From assembly GCA_964036045.1 (NCBI GenBank), contig CAXIWF010000803.1, forward strand, positions 1-64,000: DNA of 64,000 nucleotides, written 5' to 3'. The notes below the pieces were generated by a model. It was not told where the DNA came from, searched no databases, and saw only the letters and a list, made by a program, of their open reading frames with translations. Both the position numbers and the translations under genes were made by a program. This DNA is from Eutreptiella sp. 'Long Island Sound 2002'. Its lineage: Eukaryota > Euglenozoa > Euglenophyceae > Eutreptiales > Eutreptiaceae. Of the stretch, positions 9,152 to 19,066 are shown in pieces. Numbering within the stretch: position 1 is the first letter of the stretch; each line of letters opens with the position of its first letter.

Positions 9152-12130
9152 TTACCTATTCCACAAGAAGTATTGCAGGGTCGCGATTTTCTCGGAGTAC
9201 ATCCAGTGGTACTGCGTGTGCGGCAGCAGCTGCACGTACCGAACGTCATCCGGGGCATATCGGTAGCGGCCGCGAACCTTGTCCGGTGACTTTCCGGACT
9301 CTAGTCCGATGGGCACCAGGTCTAGGGACCGGTAGAGCGAGGGGTCGTCCGAGGCGTGCATATCCGCAGCGCTGCGTGCAATGGCATAGGCGCCAGCAAC
9401 TTGGTCTCTGTCCGCCCAGTCCTGGTACTCCTTGTACCAGGTGCAACGGAAGTTGCGCGCCACTGTGGAGCGCAGGTCATGCACTATAAATGCTCCGTCG
9501 AACATATGGTTAAAGCGCAGGTGGTGGAGGTGGTGGAACTCCTTGTACGCGCGCTGCTGCTGGCGCAAGGCCTGCTCATAGAATGTGATGGACGGGCGGT
9601 CAGCGATGCGCTGCAGGATGTGGTTGAAATGGTCGAAAACGCCCTTGCGCTGTTTGCCATATCGCGTGAAGAGCAGCACGGACTGCTTGCCGTAATTATG
9701 CGCAGACGGGAGCATGTGGTCGCGCACCACGTCCGCGGGGTTGGCGTTGAGACGCAGCTTCGCATCGAGGTAGACGGCGTAGTGCACGGAGGCCGCGAAG
9801 AAGCGGCCGGGAGAGAGCTTGGGCACGCGCGTAGGCTTGCGCGTGTCGGAGAAGTGCACGAAGTCGTCGATGGCCACCACGCTCCAGTTCCCGTACTGCA
9901 TCACTGCATTACTGGCAGGGAGCGCACCGCCGTTCAGAGCTTTTACGAGCTTGCTCTGGCGAGTCACGAAAGCGACATTGCAGCTACGAGCAGTCGAGGG
10001 TGCAGTCGATGTGCTCGTGGCGGCAGAGGTGACAGAGGTGACAGAGGAGGCGCGCAAGTGGGTGGGCGTATGTCCGTGGAGCTGATAGGTACCAACCGGG
10101 TGCAAGGCATCTACATTGGCACCTGTTGCCACTGTATAAACTGCTAGGCTGCAGTCGTTAGTGAGTTGACGACTCACCGCTGCGGCTGCATCCCAAGATG
10201 ACTGGAAGCACAGTAGCATACTCGTGCCACTCTGGTCCTGCTGTTGCTTGCTACCGCCACCCAATCTGCTGTCACTATCAATAGTACTGCTATTCCTATT
10301 GACCATGCCACTAGAACTGCCACCGCTAGGGGGGGTGGTAGGCGTGGTGTGGGAAAGATGCGCGTCGATGTAGTTGTGGCTGCTGTGGCGGTGGTGCCCA
10401 CTGCACTCCGAGGCACAAGGCATGCGCGAGCTGAGGTGCCGGATGTACCACTTGGCGTACAGGCGCAGCCCCTCCTCCAGAGACGTCGTCGCTGCAGGCC
10501 CCACCCTCACAGTCGCCTCCTCATCACCTGCACGTGCAGGCATGCTGATGTTATTATTATTACTATTATTACTCCCGCCTTTACCTGTATGCGCCGGATC
10601 ACTCTGCCGCTCTGAGAGCACACAGTCACTGCCACTGCTGTGCAGAACAGGATGGTGGAGAGTGTCCTCTGGACAGGCTACCTTGCCATCTCCATGACTA
10701 CCGGTGATAGTGGTGGTGGTGGTGGTGGTTGATGATGCTGGAGTGAAGGGCACTCGCTCTCCTACGTCTGCATCAGCTACACTCGTCACCACCGCTGATC
10801 GCCTTAGAATCTTCAGGTATTTGAACGGCGGGTTTGCGATTGTCAGGGCAGTGTTAGTGTTGCTGCTACTGCTAGTTGCAAGGGAAGGATGAGAGGAGGA
10901 AGAGTGAGTTTTTGTCTGGGGTGGGGATATCCAGTGGACATGCCTGGCACGCATTTGCACCGCACCTTCCACGGCACGCAGGAGGGCAGTCGCATTTACT
11001 CGAGAGCATGGCGCTCCGGTGATCTCCAACAGAACTGGCGCACCACCATCTCGGAGTCGGGGATGCACATTATGTGCATGGTTGGGCTGTCGGTCGTAGG
11101 TAATCTTATTGCCATTGACGCGGTAATTGCTGGCTAGATCTGACGAAGACATAGCAGAATACTTTGCAACCAAACCATCTCCAAATACGGGTGATGCGGA
11201 ATTCTTCATCTTTGGGGGTTGTCTGGAGATGAAAGGGCCTGCACTGTTGTGGTAATCTATTGCAGCTATGATACTGTTTACGGCATCAGTGGTGAAAATA
11301 TAGTTCTCTTTGTGTTGCTTGGCTTTAAGCAGAGAGACGGGGGCCCCGTGTAGGATGCGCTCAAGCAGGCTGTGCACGCTACAGTCCGGCTTGCTCCAGG
11401 GGCCGTACACGCTGCCTTCGAGCTGCAACGCCACAGAACGCAAGCCGTGAGAGGAGTGCAGCTCTGTTACAATGCGCTCGTAGTCCCGCAGAGATGCTTC
11501 CCACGAGGCCTGCACGTTCGCATACTTTCGATCTGGTAGAATGTAGGTAACCACCGGTAGTTTCGATGGCTGCGATGCAACCACGGTCCCACTTCTGCGC
11601 TCTTCTTTGTAATATGGGATATGAAAATTTTCATATGAACTCCCGCGTGGCAATGAGTCTGCAACCGTTTGCATAAATGACGCGAAACAAGGAATCACCT
11701 TCACGGTATCGAAAACTTCTTCTGAATAGTGCTTTGACTTCTCGTGTTGTAGATCTTTCATTTGCGATGCTAGAACCACCACATGGGAAAATCTATAGCG
11801 CCGTAACAGCTTGGATACACGTGGAGTGTCACACATATTCATCTCTTGGATATTCAACTTTTCATGGATTTCTATCTTTTTCGCCCTTTCACGCTTTACA
11901 ATTGGGTCATATTCGACATTAAAGCTATCAATCCCAACAACGCTTGAGAAGAATCCCAATCTCACCAACTTTTTGGTAAGATGCGATCCTATGAACCCTG
12001 CTGCGCCCACGATAAGAACCGATGCTATTTCAGGGTCAGGGGCAGAATATATCTCATTTTGAGCTCTTGGATGTAGAGCAAAGATGGCAATGAATGTGAT
12101 CCCCAATTTCAGTTGCATGAGCCAAAGCAT
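9152..12130 (-). CDS. Epimerase-like SDR fused to DUF616 (TOD1/MUCI70-like) glycosyltransferase domain
   Basis: A single 992-aa frame. Residues 1-24 form a signal peptide or anchor, so the protein should act in the ER/Golgi. Residues about 37-560 are an extended short-chain dehydrogenase of UDP-glucuronate 4-epimerase type, with nucleotide-binding VGAAGFIGSH (41-50), VYGPWSKPD (241-249) and a family-type end (LEEGLRLYAKWY), interrupted by Ser/Thr/His-rich insertions. The usual YxxxK dyad is not evident; the aligned place reads SWEASLR (209-215). The last 300 residues match the DUF616/TOD1-like glycosyltransferase pattern (WSVVAIDDF, VYLDAKLRL, KEYQDW). A role in making or modifying a cell-surface polysaccharide is inferred. 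It is divergent from another glycosyltransferase. Confidence 0.75.
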   Translation of the reverse strand: MLWLMQLKLGITFIAIFALHPRAQNEIYSAPDPEIASVLIVGAAGFIGSHLTKKLVRLGFFSSVVGIDSFNVEYDPIVKRERAKKIEIHEKLNIQEMNMCDTPRVSKLLRRYRFSHVVVLASQMKDLQHEKSKHYSEEVFDTVKVIPCFASFMQTVADSLPRGSSYENFHIPYYKEERRSGTVVASQPSKLPVVTYILPDRKYANVQASWEASLRDYERIVTELHSSHGLRSVALQLEGSVYGPWSKPDCSVHSLLERILHGAPVSLLKAKQHKENYIFTTDAVNSIIAAIDYHNSAGPFISRQPPKMKNSASPVFGDGLVAKYSAMSSSDLASNYRVNGNKITYDRQPNHAHNVHPRLRDGGAPVLLEITGAPCSRVNATALLRAVEGAVQMRARHVHWISPPQTKTHSSSSHPSLATSSSSNTNTALTIANPPFKYLKILRRSAVVTSVADADVGERVPFTPASSTTTTTTTITGSHGDGKVACPEDTLHHPVLHSSGSDCVLSERQSDPAHTGKGGSNNSNNNNISMPARAGDEEATVRVGPAATTSLEEGLRLYAKWYIRHLSSRMPCASECSGHHRHSSHNYIDAHLSHTTPTTPPSGGSSSGMVNRNSSTIDSDSRLGGGSKQQQDQSGTSMLLCFQSSWDAAAAVSRQLTNDCSLAVYTVATGANVDALHPVGTYQLHGHTPTHLRASSVTSVTSAATSTSTAPSTARSCNVAFVTRQSKLVKALNGGALPASNAVMQYGNWSVVAIDDFVHFSDTRKPTRVPKLSPGRFFAASVHYAVYLDAKLRLNANPADVVRDHMLPSAHNYGKQSVLLFTRYGKQRKGVFDHFNHILQRIADRPSITFYEQALRQQQRAYKEFHHLHHLRFNHMFDGAFIVHDLRSTVARNFRCTWYKEYQDWADRDQVAGAYAIARSAADMHASDDPSLYRSLDLVPIGLESGKSPDKVRGRYRYAPDDVRYVQLLPHTQYHWMYSEKIATLQYFLWNR

Positions 12131-12973
12131 TCTGAATGGCTACACAATTCGACAGTAAGGTTTAAAATGCTCACTATTTATAGCCTCCAAATGGTTTGAT
12201 AATAATCTCCTATAGATTTATCATCGAGTGCAACTTGTGGAAAGAGCTAGAGCGGTGGTGACGGTCTGTGGTGACGGTATGCCAGTATACAGTCGGCAGT
12301 TTGACTTCTTTACTCTTTTGTGCATCAAAACATCGTAACTTGAATAAGTGACGGACTGGAATGGAATAACCGAATGCGAAATTCTATACTTACCTTGAAA
12401 AAGTTACTTGAATAAGTAACTTATTCAAGGTAAGTATGGTATTTCGCATTCGGTTATTCCATTCCAGTCCGAGACTCTTTGCAATTAAATCCTACCGTCG
12501 GATGCGGGTAACATTTTCCGGGTTTAATTGCAAAGAGTCTGACGGACTGGAATGGAATAACCGAATGCGAAATACTGTACAGTACTTGAATAAGTTACGA
12601 TGTTTTTGATGATTCCAGTGGGATTGATGATATTGTTCCAGCAGCAGTGTTGATTGTCTCCTGGTCAATGTTCCAGTTTTGTTGATTCTGGGATTATTAT
12701 AATGATGAGATAGATGCCAGTAGAGAGATGTTATCATAGGTATCTGCTACAGCTCCACAAATTATACTTGAAGGAGCGTTCGAACTTATGAGTATGAAGA
12801 CTGAATGATCGATGCTCATCAAGCGAGACTCACATTTCACACCTGCTACAGCTATCTATCCGATCTCTCGTGGATACTGCTAATTCTGAACCGAACTCAT
12901 CAATAATAAAAGAGAAAGAATATTTTGAGGATCTGATAGTTCTATAAATTGTCTCAAAAATTGTGTCTGTCTC
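12131..12973. promoter_or_regulatory. Divergent spacer between two sugar-enzyme genes
   Basis: An 843-bp head-to-head intergenic region. Its middle (12324-12608) is a nested inverted-repeat element, leaving about 190 bp next to the minus-strand gene and about 365 bp next to the plus-strand gene for promoters. No specific factor site was identified. Confidence 0.45.
12324..12608. mobile_element. MITE-like nested foldback element
   Basis: The terminal inverted repeats read catcaaaacatcgtaact at 12324-12343 and the complement at about 12590-12608. Inside, a 30-bp sequence starting ggactggaatgg occurs at 12355, inverted at about 12440-12469, and direct again at about 12544. A second pair starting gactctttgcaatt is inverted around 12472 and 12520. 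The centre of the first hairpin is an odd palindrome (cttgaataagt-a-acttattcaag). No ORF is present, so this would be a non-autonomous element. Confidence 0.7.
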
Positions 12974-15900
12974 ATGTTTTTATACAAGAGTGTGCAACTT
13001 TTGTTCTCTGCTATAGCCTATGCTTACATAGCGTATGGAATACGAGCAAGTGAAAAGGATGTAAATGACCTTATTATGCAGTCTGGGTGTTGGCATGCTC
13101 TTAATAATGAACTCCAGCATAGCCACCACCACGACAGCACTTACGCCGAGTATGTTCTCGCAAACCAAGCTAAAATGAATTCATCCAATTACTCTAATTG
13201 GTATCATAGCTTGTTACCACAACCTACGATCCAGGAAGGTCACTCAGCGAGGAGGCAGCTGCGATGGGAACCCAAGCAAAATGGATGACATGCTCCATTT
13301 TATGATCCACATGCTATGTGCTCTATCCTTACTTATATGCATGAAACTGACTCGGATACGATTCTTTCGGGAGTGAGTGCTGGTGCTGGAGAATGGTCAA
13401 ATTTTAGTGCCAGCGCGGACTATAGTTTTGGCAGTAGCAGTTGTCCTCACACTAACACCACCATGGGTTTGCTACTGGTTGGGGGAATACACACTGCACG
13501 GATGGTGCTGCATCTAGCAGCCACAATGAGCGCTAAGCACTGTAATGTCGAAGCATTCAACGTGGGTAGTGGTGACGGTAGTAGCAGTAGTCGGTGCTCT
13601 GTCGACTCATCATGTTCCTACTGTGGAGTGTGTAGTAATGTACACACTTCTGGGGTTGCTCGTTCTTTCCGACTAACTTTCATACGGAATGACCGCCCAC
13701 TGGCACTTCAGCTAAGCCCCACCGAGCGAGAAATAGGGCAGTCAAGTGGTGTCAGTGGTGTCAGTGGTGTCCGCGCATCCTTGCGTGATAATAGAAAGCT
13801 CAGAGAGTTGGGAGACCATACCGACTTTCGTACCTCCCGTCCGCAACCATTATCCACTTCGTGCGGAATCAGTGGCTCTGCTATTTGCAATGATTGGCTT
13901 ACGGCTGACTTGTTGGCTGCTCATAGTGTGGTAGTGTTTGACCATGGTAGTGTATCTAGCTCGACTAGTGGCGATCTTGAGGAGCATGCGGAAGAGCTGG
14001 CGCAGGGGGCCAAGCTGTTAGGCTCCTATATACTATCGCGTACTCTTAGCCGTATTGAAGGAGAGGCTAGCTCAGAGTGGAGCGCGCATGCCGATAATCG
14101 GAGCAAGAGCGCAGGTGCTGCTACTACTGCTGCTACTGTGCACCCAACTGCATGGCCAAACCAAGTGTTTCTCTACAGTGGTAGTCTTCCTTCTATGCCT
14201 AACCTGTGCCTTAATGAACACCAGCCTGGAGAGGTTAATCCCCCGAACTCTTCGAAGGAAAAGCACCACAAGCATTCTTCTTCTTCTTCTTCTTCTTCTT
14301 CTTCTTCTTCTTCTTCTTCCACAGCTACTGCTGAATCTATGATGATGACGACCTCGCTCTCTCAGTTCGAGTCACTTCAGCAGATTGATGACACAATCTG
14401 GAGTGTGCTTGAAGATACCAATACCGCTTGGACTGAGGCTGTTTCAACACGAACTCCATCAGCAGCAGGACCCGGACGTAGCACTTCGCGCGATAAAATG
14501 CGCCAAGCAGTTAGCATGGCTGCCAGAGCCCTGGGCGGCAAAGCCTTATTTCTGAGGATGGTTGACCAGTACCTAGCTCTGGCAGTGAGGCCCTATGTGC
14601 AGACCTCCGAAGTGACAGGAACTACCTTTAGTGGGGCCCGACAGGTACTTTATAATGGCAATAACACTGAAGATCGAGGCACTGATAATGGAGACACTGG
14701 TGAGCAGGAGGGGAGAAATCCTGAGGTGTCTATACACCACTGGGCAAGCACTGTCTCCCTCTCGACTATAGTGCTGCTTGTCGAATGGCGAACGAGACTA
14801 AGATAAATGCTCAGTTTGGCAGGGAGGGCTGTGATGTACAGGCTTTCCCAAGTGACAGTGTAATGCACCAGCTTGACGCGCTGTACGCTGCTCTCCTGGC
14901 ACACGTACGCATCCCAGCAGTCGTTCCCAAGATCCCTATTTCCTCGCCCCGGGGTCCCTCCGCACTGGACGCGCTGCAGCAAGTGGCGCTGGAAGAGTTT
15001 TACTTGCTGAACAGCGTGACCAGCGTGCTGAGAATGAATGCGGCGATCAGTCGCGACGGCTGGGAGTTCGGCAGCACGCTCGTGCTGGGCATGGTGAGCG
15101 AGGACTACAGCCGCGCAGTGCCGTACTGGTACCACAGCAAGCGCCACGAGTACGGCCTGGAGGGCGTGCTGACTGTGCTGGGGGGCTGTGCCTTCATGGA
15201 TGCCATGGCTCAGGATGAGCTGCAGGTGAATGCCCCCGATGCACCTTACCTCTATCTCTGTGTCGCTGTCCCCAATACCCTGCACGAGGCCTATGTCGAG
15301 GCGGCCGCAGCTCATAGCAGCACACCTAAAGCAGTTGAAATCGCAGGAGTAGTACATCACCTAGGTAGGAAAGGGTCTGCCGAGGCAGGAGCGGTATCGA
15401 CCTCGATGTTAGTGGGCCTGACGAAGCTGCTCTATCCACAGCTTCTGCTGAGCTACTACGGTGTGTCAGTCATATTCTCAGAAATGGATGTATTCTGGCG
15501 CGCTGACCCTCTGGCAGGCTACCTGGGAGCACCGGAGCGTCGGAGCTTCGATTTGCAGATCAGTGGCCATGTTGACAAGTGGCCTTTTCTACCAGCGGGG
15601 CAGAGACCGACAAATGTCACGCTGCTCATTCAAGAGGTAAATATTGGGTTCTTTTACGTACGCCCCACTGAAGCCTCCAGGGTATTATTCGACGATATGA
15701 TGAAGTACTCTTGCTATCGGTCGCATATAATGGACGTGCGACTGCTCGACCAGAAGCTATTCGACCGGTTCATCCGCGCACAGGTGATTCACTACGAGCG
15801 TGATCCCCGGGAAAGACTCCCGTCGCCGATATACGACCCGTTCTTCAACGGCACCGAGTGGCTGCGGCACCGCCCGGAGGCCCACGCCTCGCAGCTCCGG

Positions 15901-16098
15901 TGGCACCGACTGCCGGCCGAGCTGTTCATCCACAATCATCTCCACTCACTGCCTCGCTTGCCAGAGACGTTGGTCTACCATATCTCATGGGGCATCAAAC
16001 CCATCGGAAGAAAGATATTCTGTGCGAGCACCATCGGTTTACTGCCGACCAACTACACAGCACCTCCCAGATACTCCGCCCGAGGCTGCTTCAATTGA
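12974..16098 (+). CDS. Nucleotide-diphospho-sugar transferase (PF03407-like), type II membrane protein
   Basis: The N-terminal hydrophobic anchor is at residues about 5-25. The catalytic part in the last exon contains SVIFSEMDVFW (about 15466-15498), matching the DxD region of plant RRA/RGXT-type transferases. LLDQKLF and the conserved HISWG near the C-terminus also fit. An intron at 14645-14748 (104 bp) joins two frames in phase (GARQ-HCLPLDYS). The first part contains an in-frame TGA at 13286-13288. A 135-bp GT-AG intron (13239-13373) would remove it without changing the frame, otherwise the gene is interrupted. The middle is Ser-rich with a (TTC)n poly-Ser run at 14275-14320. A Golgi glycan role is inferred, fitting its divergent neighbour. 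Confidence 0.7.
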
Positions 16099-16431
16099 TT
16101 ATTACTTCAATTTTATCATCATCAGTATCAGTATCATCACTGTGGTGCGTCAATTACAATTGCGTGGGCCAAATCTCGATGCTAGTCATTCTTATCGTGC
16201 TTACATTTTGCAATCGTGATATTGTTATCTCGCATAAAATATGTGCGGCTTATTACGTGAAGGTTTATCGCTTCAAGTTGGAAATGATTACTTTAGCTGT
16301 TAATGGTATTTAACTAAAACCTGTTAATTTGAGTAAACAAATCTTAAAATAAGCTACCCAGCAGGATAGAAAAGAACAACTACCCGGTACAACAGTGATG
16401 CTATATAGTGCAGCTTTAATTGCAGCATTAC
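16099..16431. other. Convergent 3' spacer
   Basis: AT-rich sequence between the stop codons of the glycosyltransferase (+) and GMP synthase (-). No other feature seen. Confidence 0.5.
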
Positions 16432-16978
16432 TTACTCCCACTCGATGGTGGCGGGCGGCTTCGAGGAGATATCGTAACAGACTCTATTGATGCCCTTCAC
16501 TTCGTTGATGATGCGCGTGGATATCTTCCCCAGCAGTGCGTAGTCCATATGGTACCAGTCCGCCGTCATGAAGTCAGAGGTCTGCACGCAGCGTATGGCG
16601 CAGGCCTGCTCGTAGGTGCGCTGGTCGCCCATGACGCCCACGCTCTTCACGGGCAGCAGCACCACGAAGGCCTGCCCAATGTCATTGTAGACCCCCGCTG
16701 CGGTGATCTCCTGGATCATGATGTCGTCGGCCTCGCGCAGCATGTGCAGGCGCTCCGCGGTGATCTCACCCAAAACTCGAATAGCTAGTCCGGGGCCCGG
16801 GAACGGGTGGCGCCAGACAGACTCCGGCTCGATCCCGAGGGCGATGCCGAGCTCTCGGACTTCGTCTTTGAAGAGTTCCCGCAGCGGCTCGATCAGTTTC
16901 AGGTGCATGGAAGCTGGCAGACCCCCGACGTTGTGGTGGGTTTTAATGGTGGCAGATGGACCCTTGTATGAGATAGAT

Positions 16979-17009
<31 letters not shown>

Positions 17010-18564
17010 GCAGGTACTCCACGTTGCCCTCAATCTTCTTGGCCTCCTCCTGGAACACATCGATAAAGAGGTTTCCAATGATCTTACGCTTTCGCTCTGG
17101 CTCAGTCACACCGTCCAGCTGCGCCATGAATCGCTCGGACGCATCCACCACAGTCAGGTTTATGTTGAGATGCTCCTTCAGGCGCGCCACTACTTTCGCA
17201 GATTCGTTCTTGCGTAGACAGGCGTTGTCCACCATGATCGCGTGGAACCTGCCGTCCATTTCGGGTTCCATGGAGTTCACAAGGTAAACATTACACAAGT
17301 AGCAGCGGGCGTCAGCATTGCAAAGCAGTAGCACGGTAGCACGAGGTTATATAATTAGCTGAGAGGGACAAAAAAATAAGAAATACACACCCACTGGCAG
17401 AATACCACGACGCCAACGGGTGCCGGGCAGCAATAGTCGTCATCGGATGGTGCAGCATCTCACCGATCTCCAATGGCACGAGAAAGAAGAACGGCTGCCA
17501 CGGTACTATCCACACCACCTGACACGGCTCCTATCACGTGCCCATCTGGACCAACTTTCTCCCGGACTTCTGTGATGAACTCTGTCGCAATATCGCGCAT
17601 GTTCCAGTCCGTGGGCGCCAAGCACACGCCCACCGCAAAGTTGCGCAGGATCTCCTTTCCGCGCACAGAGTGCGTCACCTCGGGGTGGAACTGCAGCCCG
17701 AACATCATGCGAGCTGTGTTGGCGATAGCTGCATGCTCAGAGTTGCTCGTGTGGGCAATCTTGACGAACCCATCCGGCATCTTTGTGACCTTATCCCCAT
17801 GCGACATCCACACCTGCCACAGCAACATGCCGACAAAATCGCGAAGATACGATGATCAAATAAAGGTAAACTTATATTCTCAAAGTAAACTTCTCATATT
17901 GCTGATGCTAGAGCGTGATATCCAGTGGTAAATAGAGCATCTATACATCAGGGTGGCCCGTGCACGGTCCGTGACTAAAGTTTCGCACCATACAACGAGT
18001 GCCATATCATAAAGTGCACGTCTGCAAAACGACCGGCAAATATCCATCGTGCAAAGGTCTATTAGGGAACGGTTTCCATCTGAGTTGATTAGAGCGCAGT
18101 ACCTGTGAGTGGTCTACTCCATGGAAGAGCAGCTCGGCAGCCGCCTTGTGCTCCGCGGTCTCGTCGATCGTCGCGCGGCCGTACTCGCGCTCAGTGGAAG
18201 GCTGCACCTCACCTCCAAAGTGGTAGGTCATCTCCTGCATTCCGTAGCATATACCCATCACGGGTATCTTGTTTGATTCGATGTATTCCCATACTTCAGG
18301 TGCCACGTGGGGTGACTCAGGATCGTACACCGAGGATGGGCCACCTGACAGAATAATGCCGATCACGTTATTCGCAGACAGCTCATCGCGGCTAACCAAA
18401 CAAGAATGAAGCTCACAGAATACATTTAGTTCTCTAACTCTCCTTGCGATGAGGTGAGAATACTGGCTGCCGAAGTCTAATATGGCAATCTGCTTGCGAT
18501 TGGAATGCAACTGTGCACTCATTGCTGCCGCGACTGAACCTCTTTCGAATTTTGTGCTGCTCAT
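16432..18564 (-). CDS. guaA: GMP synthase (glutamine-hydrolysing)
   Basis: Converts XMP to GMP using glutamine and ATP, the last step of guanylate synthesis. Three exons (18564-18103, 17813-17464, 17248-16432) join exactly to give 542 aa; introns are 289 and 215 bp. The N-terminal amidotransferase contains ILDFGSQY, the nucleophile motif GICYGMQ and the His/Glu pair in QFHPEVTHS. The ATP pyrophosphatase P-loop is SGGVDSTV. The C-terminal dimerisation domain ends in the family-typical PPATIEWE. Length and order are those of complete GMP synthases. There is no targeting leader, so the enzyme is probably cytosolic. It is head to head with CTP synthase across about 500 bp. Confidence 0.95.
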
Positions 18565-19066
18565 TTCTTGACTTCCCTGGAAAATGAATCACTCTAGTAC
18601 TTTAATGAAGAAGTACTCTTTGGATATGTGCAGGTAAAATAACTCAGGTTTAGCAGTCATTCTTGTAAGATACCTCTCTGGATTCCAGGATTGAATCTCC
18701 AGATCACGCATCCACGACCACGAAAAGTGAGGTGTTTGTTCAGCAACAAATCTATGGATCCCATCCAGATTTCCGGATCCCATCCCGATCACAGATTAGC
18801 AACTGCAGACCACAAGTGCTCGTAAATTATTTATCTGTAACTTATTATTACAGACTGCGTAATCTTACCAGTCACTCGTAGAATTTGGTGCACTGGATTG
18901 GCACTAACTCACACTGCTACTCGTACCTTGGTTTTTTCAAGTAATCTGAGGTTAAAATTCCGTACTGCCTCGTGGGCATAGAAGATTATAATATTACAAT
19001 ATTACTGTAAGCGATCAATTTACTGTGTGCCGCCCTGTTGTAATCATACTATACCGTAGTGATATT
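18565..19066. promoter_or_regulatory. Shared divergent promoter of GMP synthase and CTP synthase
   Basis: A 502-bp AT-rich spacer between the start codons of two glutamine amidotransferases of nucleotide synthesis. No clear ORF or repeat. A bidirectional promoter is inferred from position only. Confidence 0.5.

Noticed and set aside
9356..10147. 263-codon plus-strand frame
   Set aside because: It lies antisense to the conserved DUF616 region, whose motifs are clear on the minus strand.
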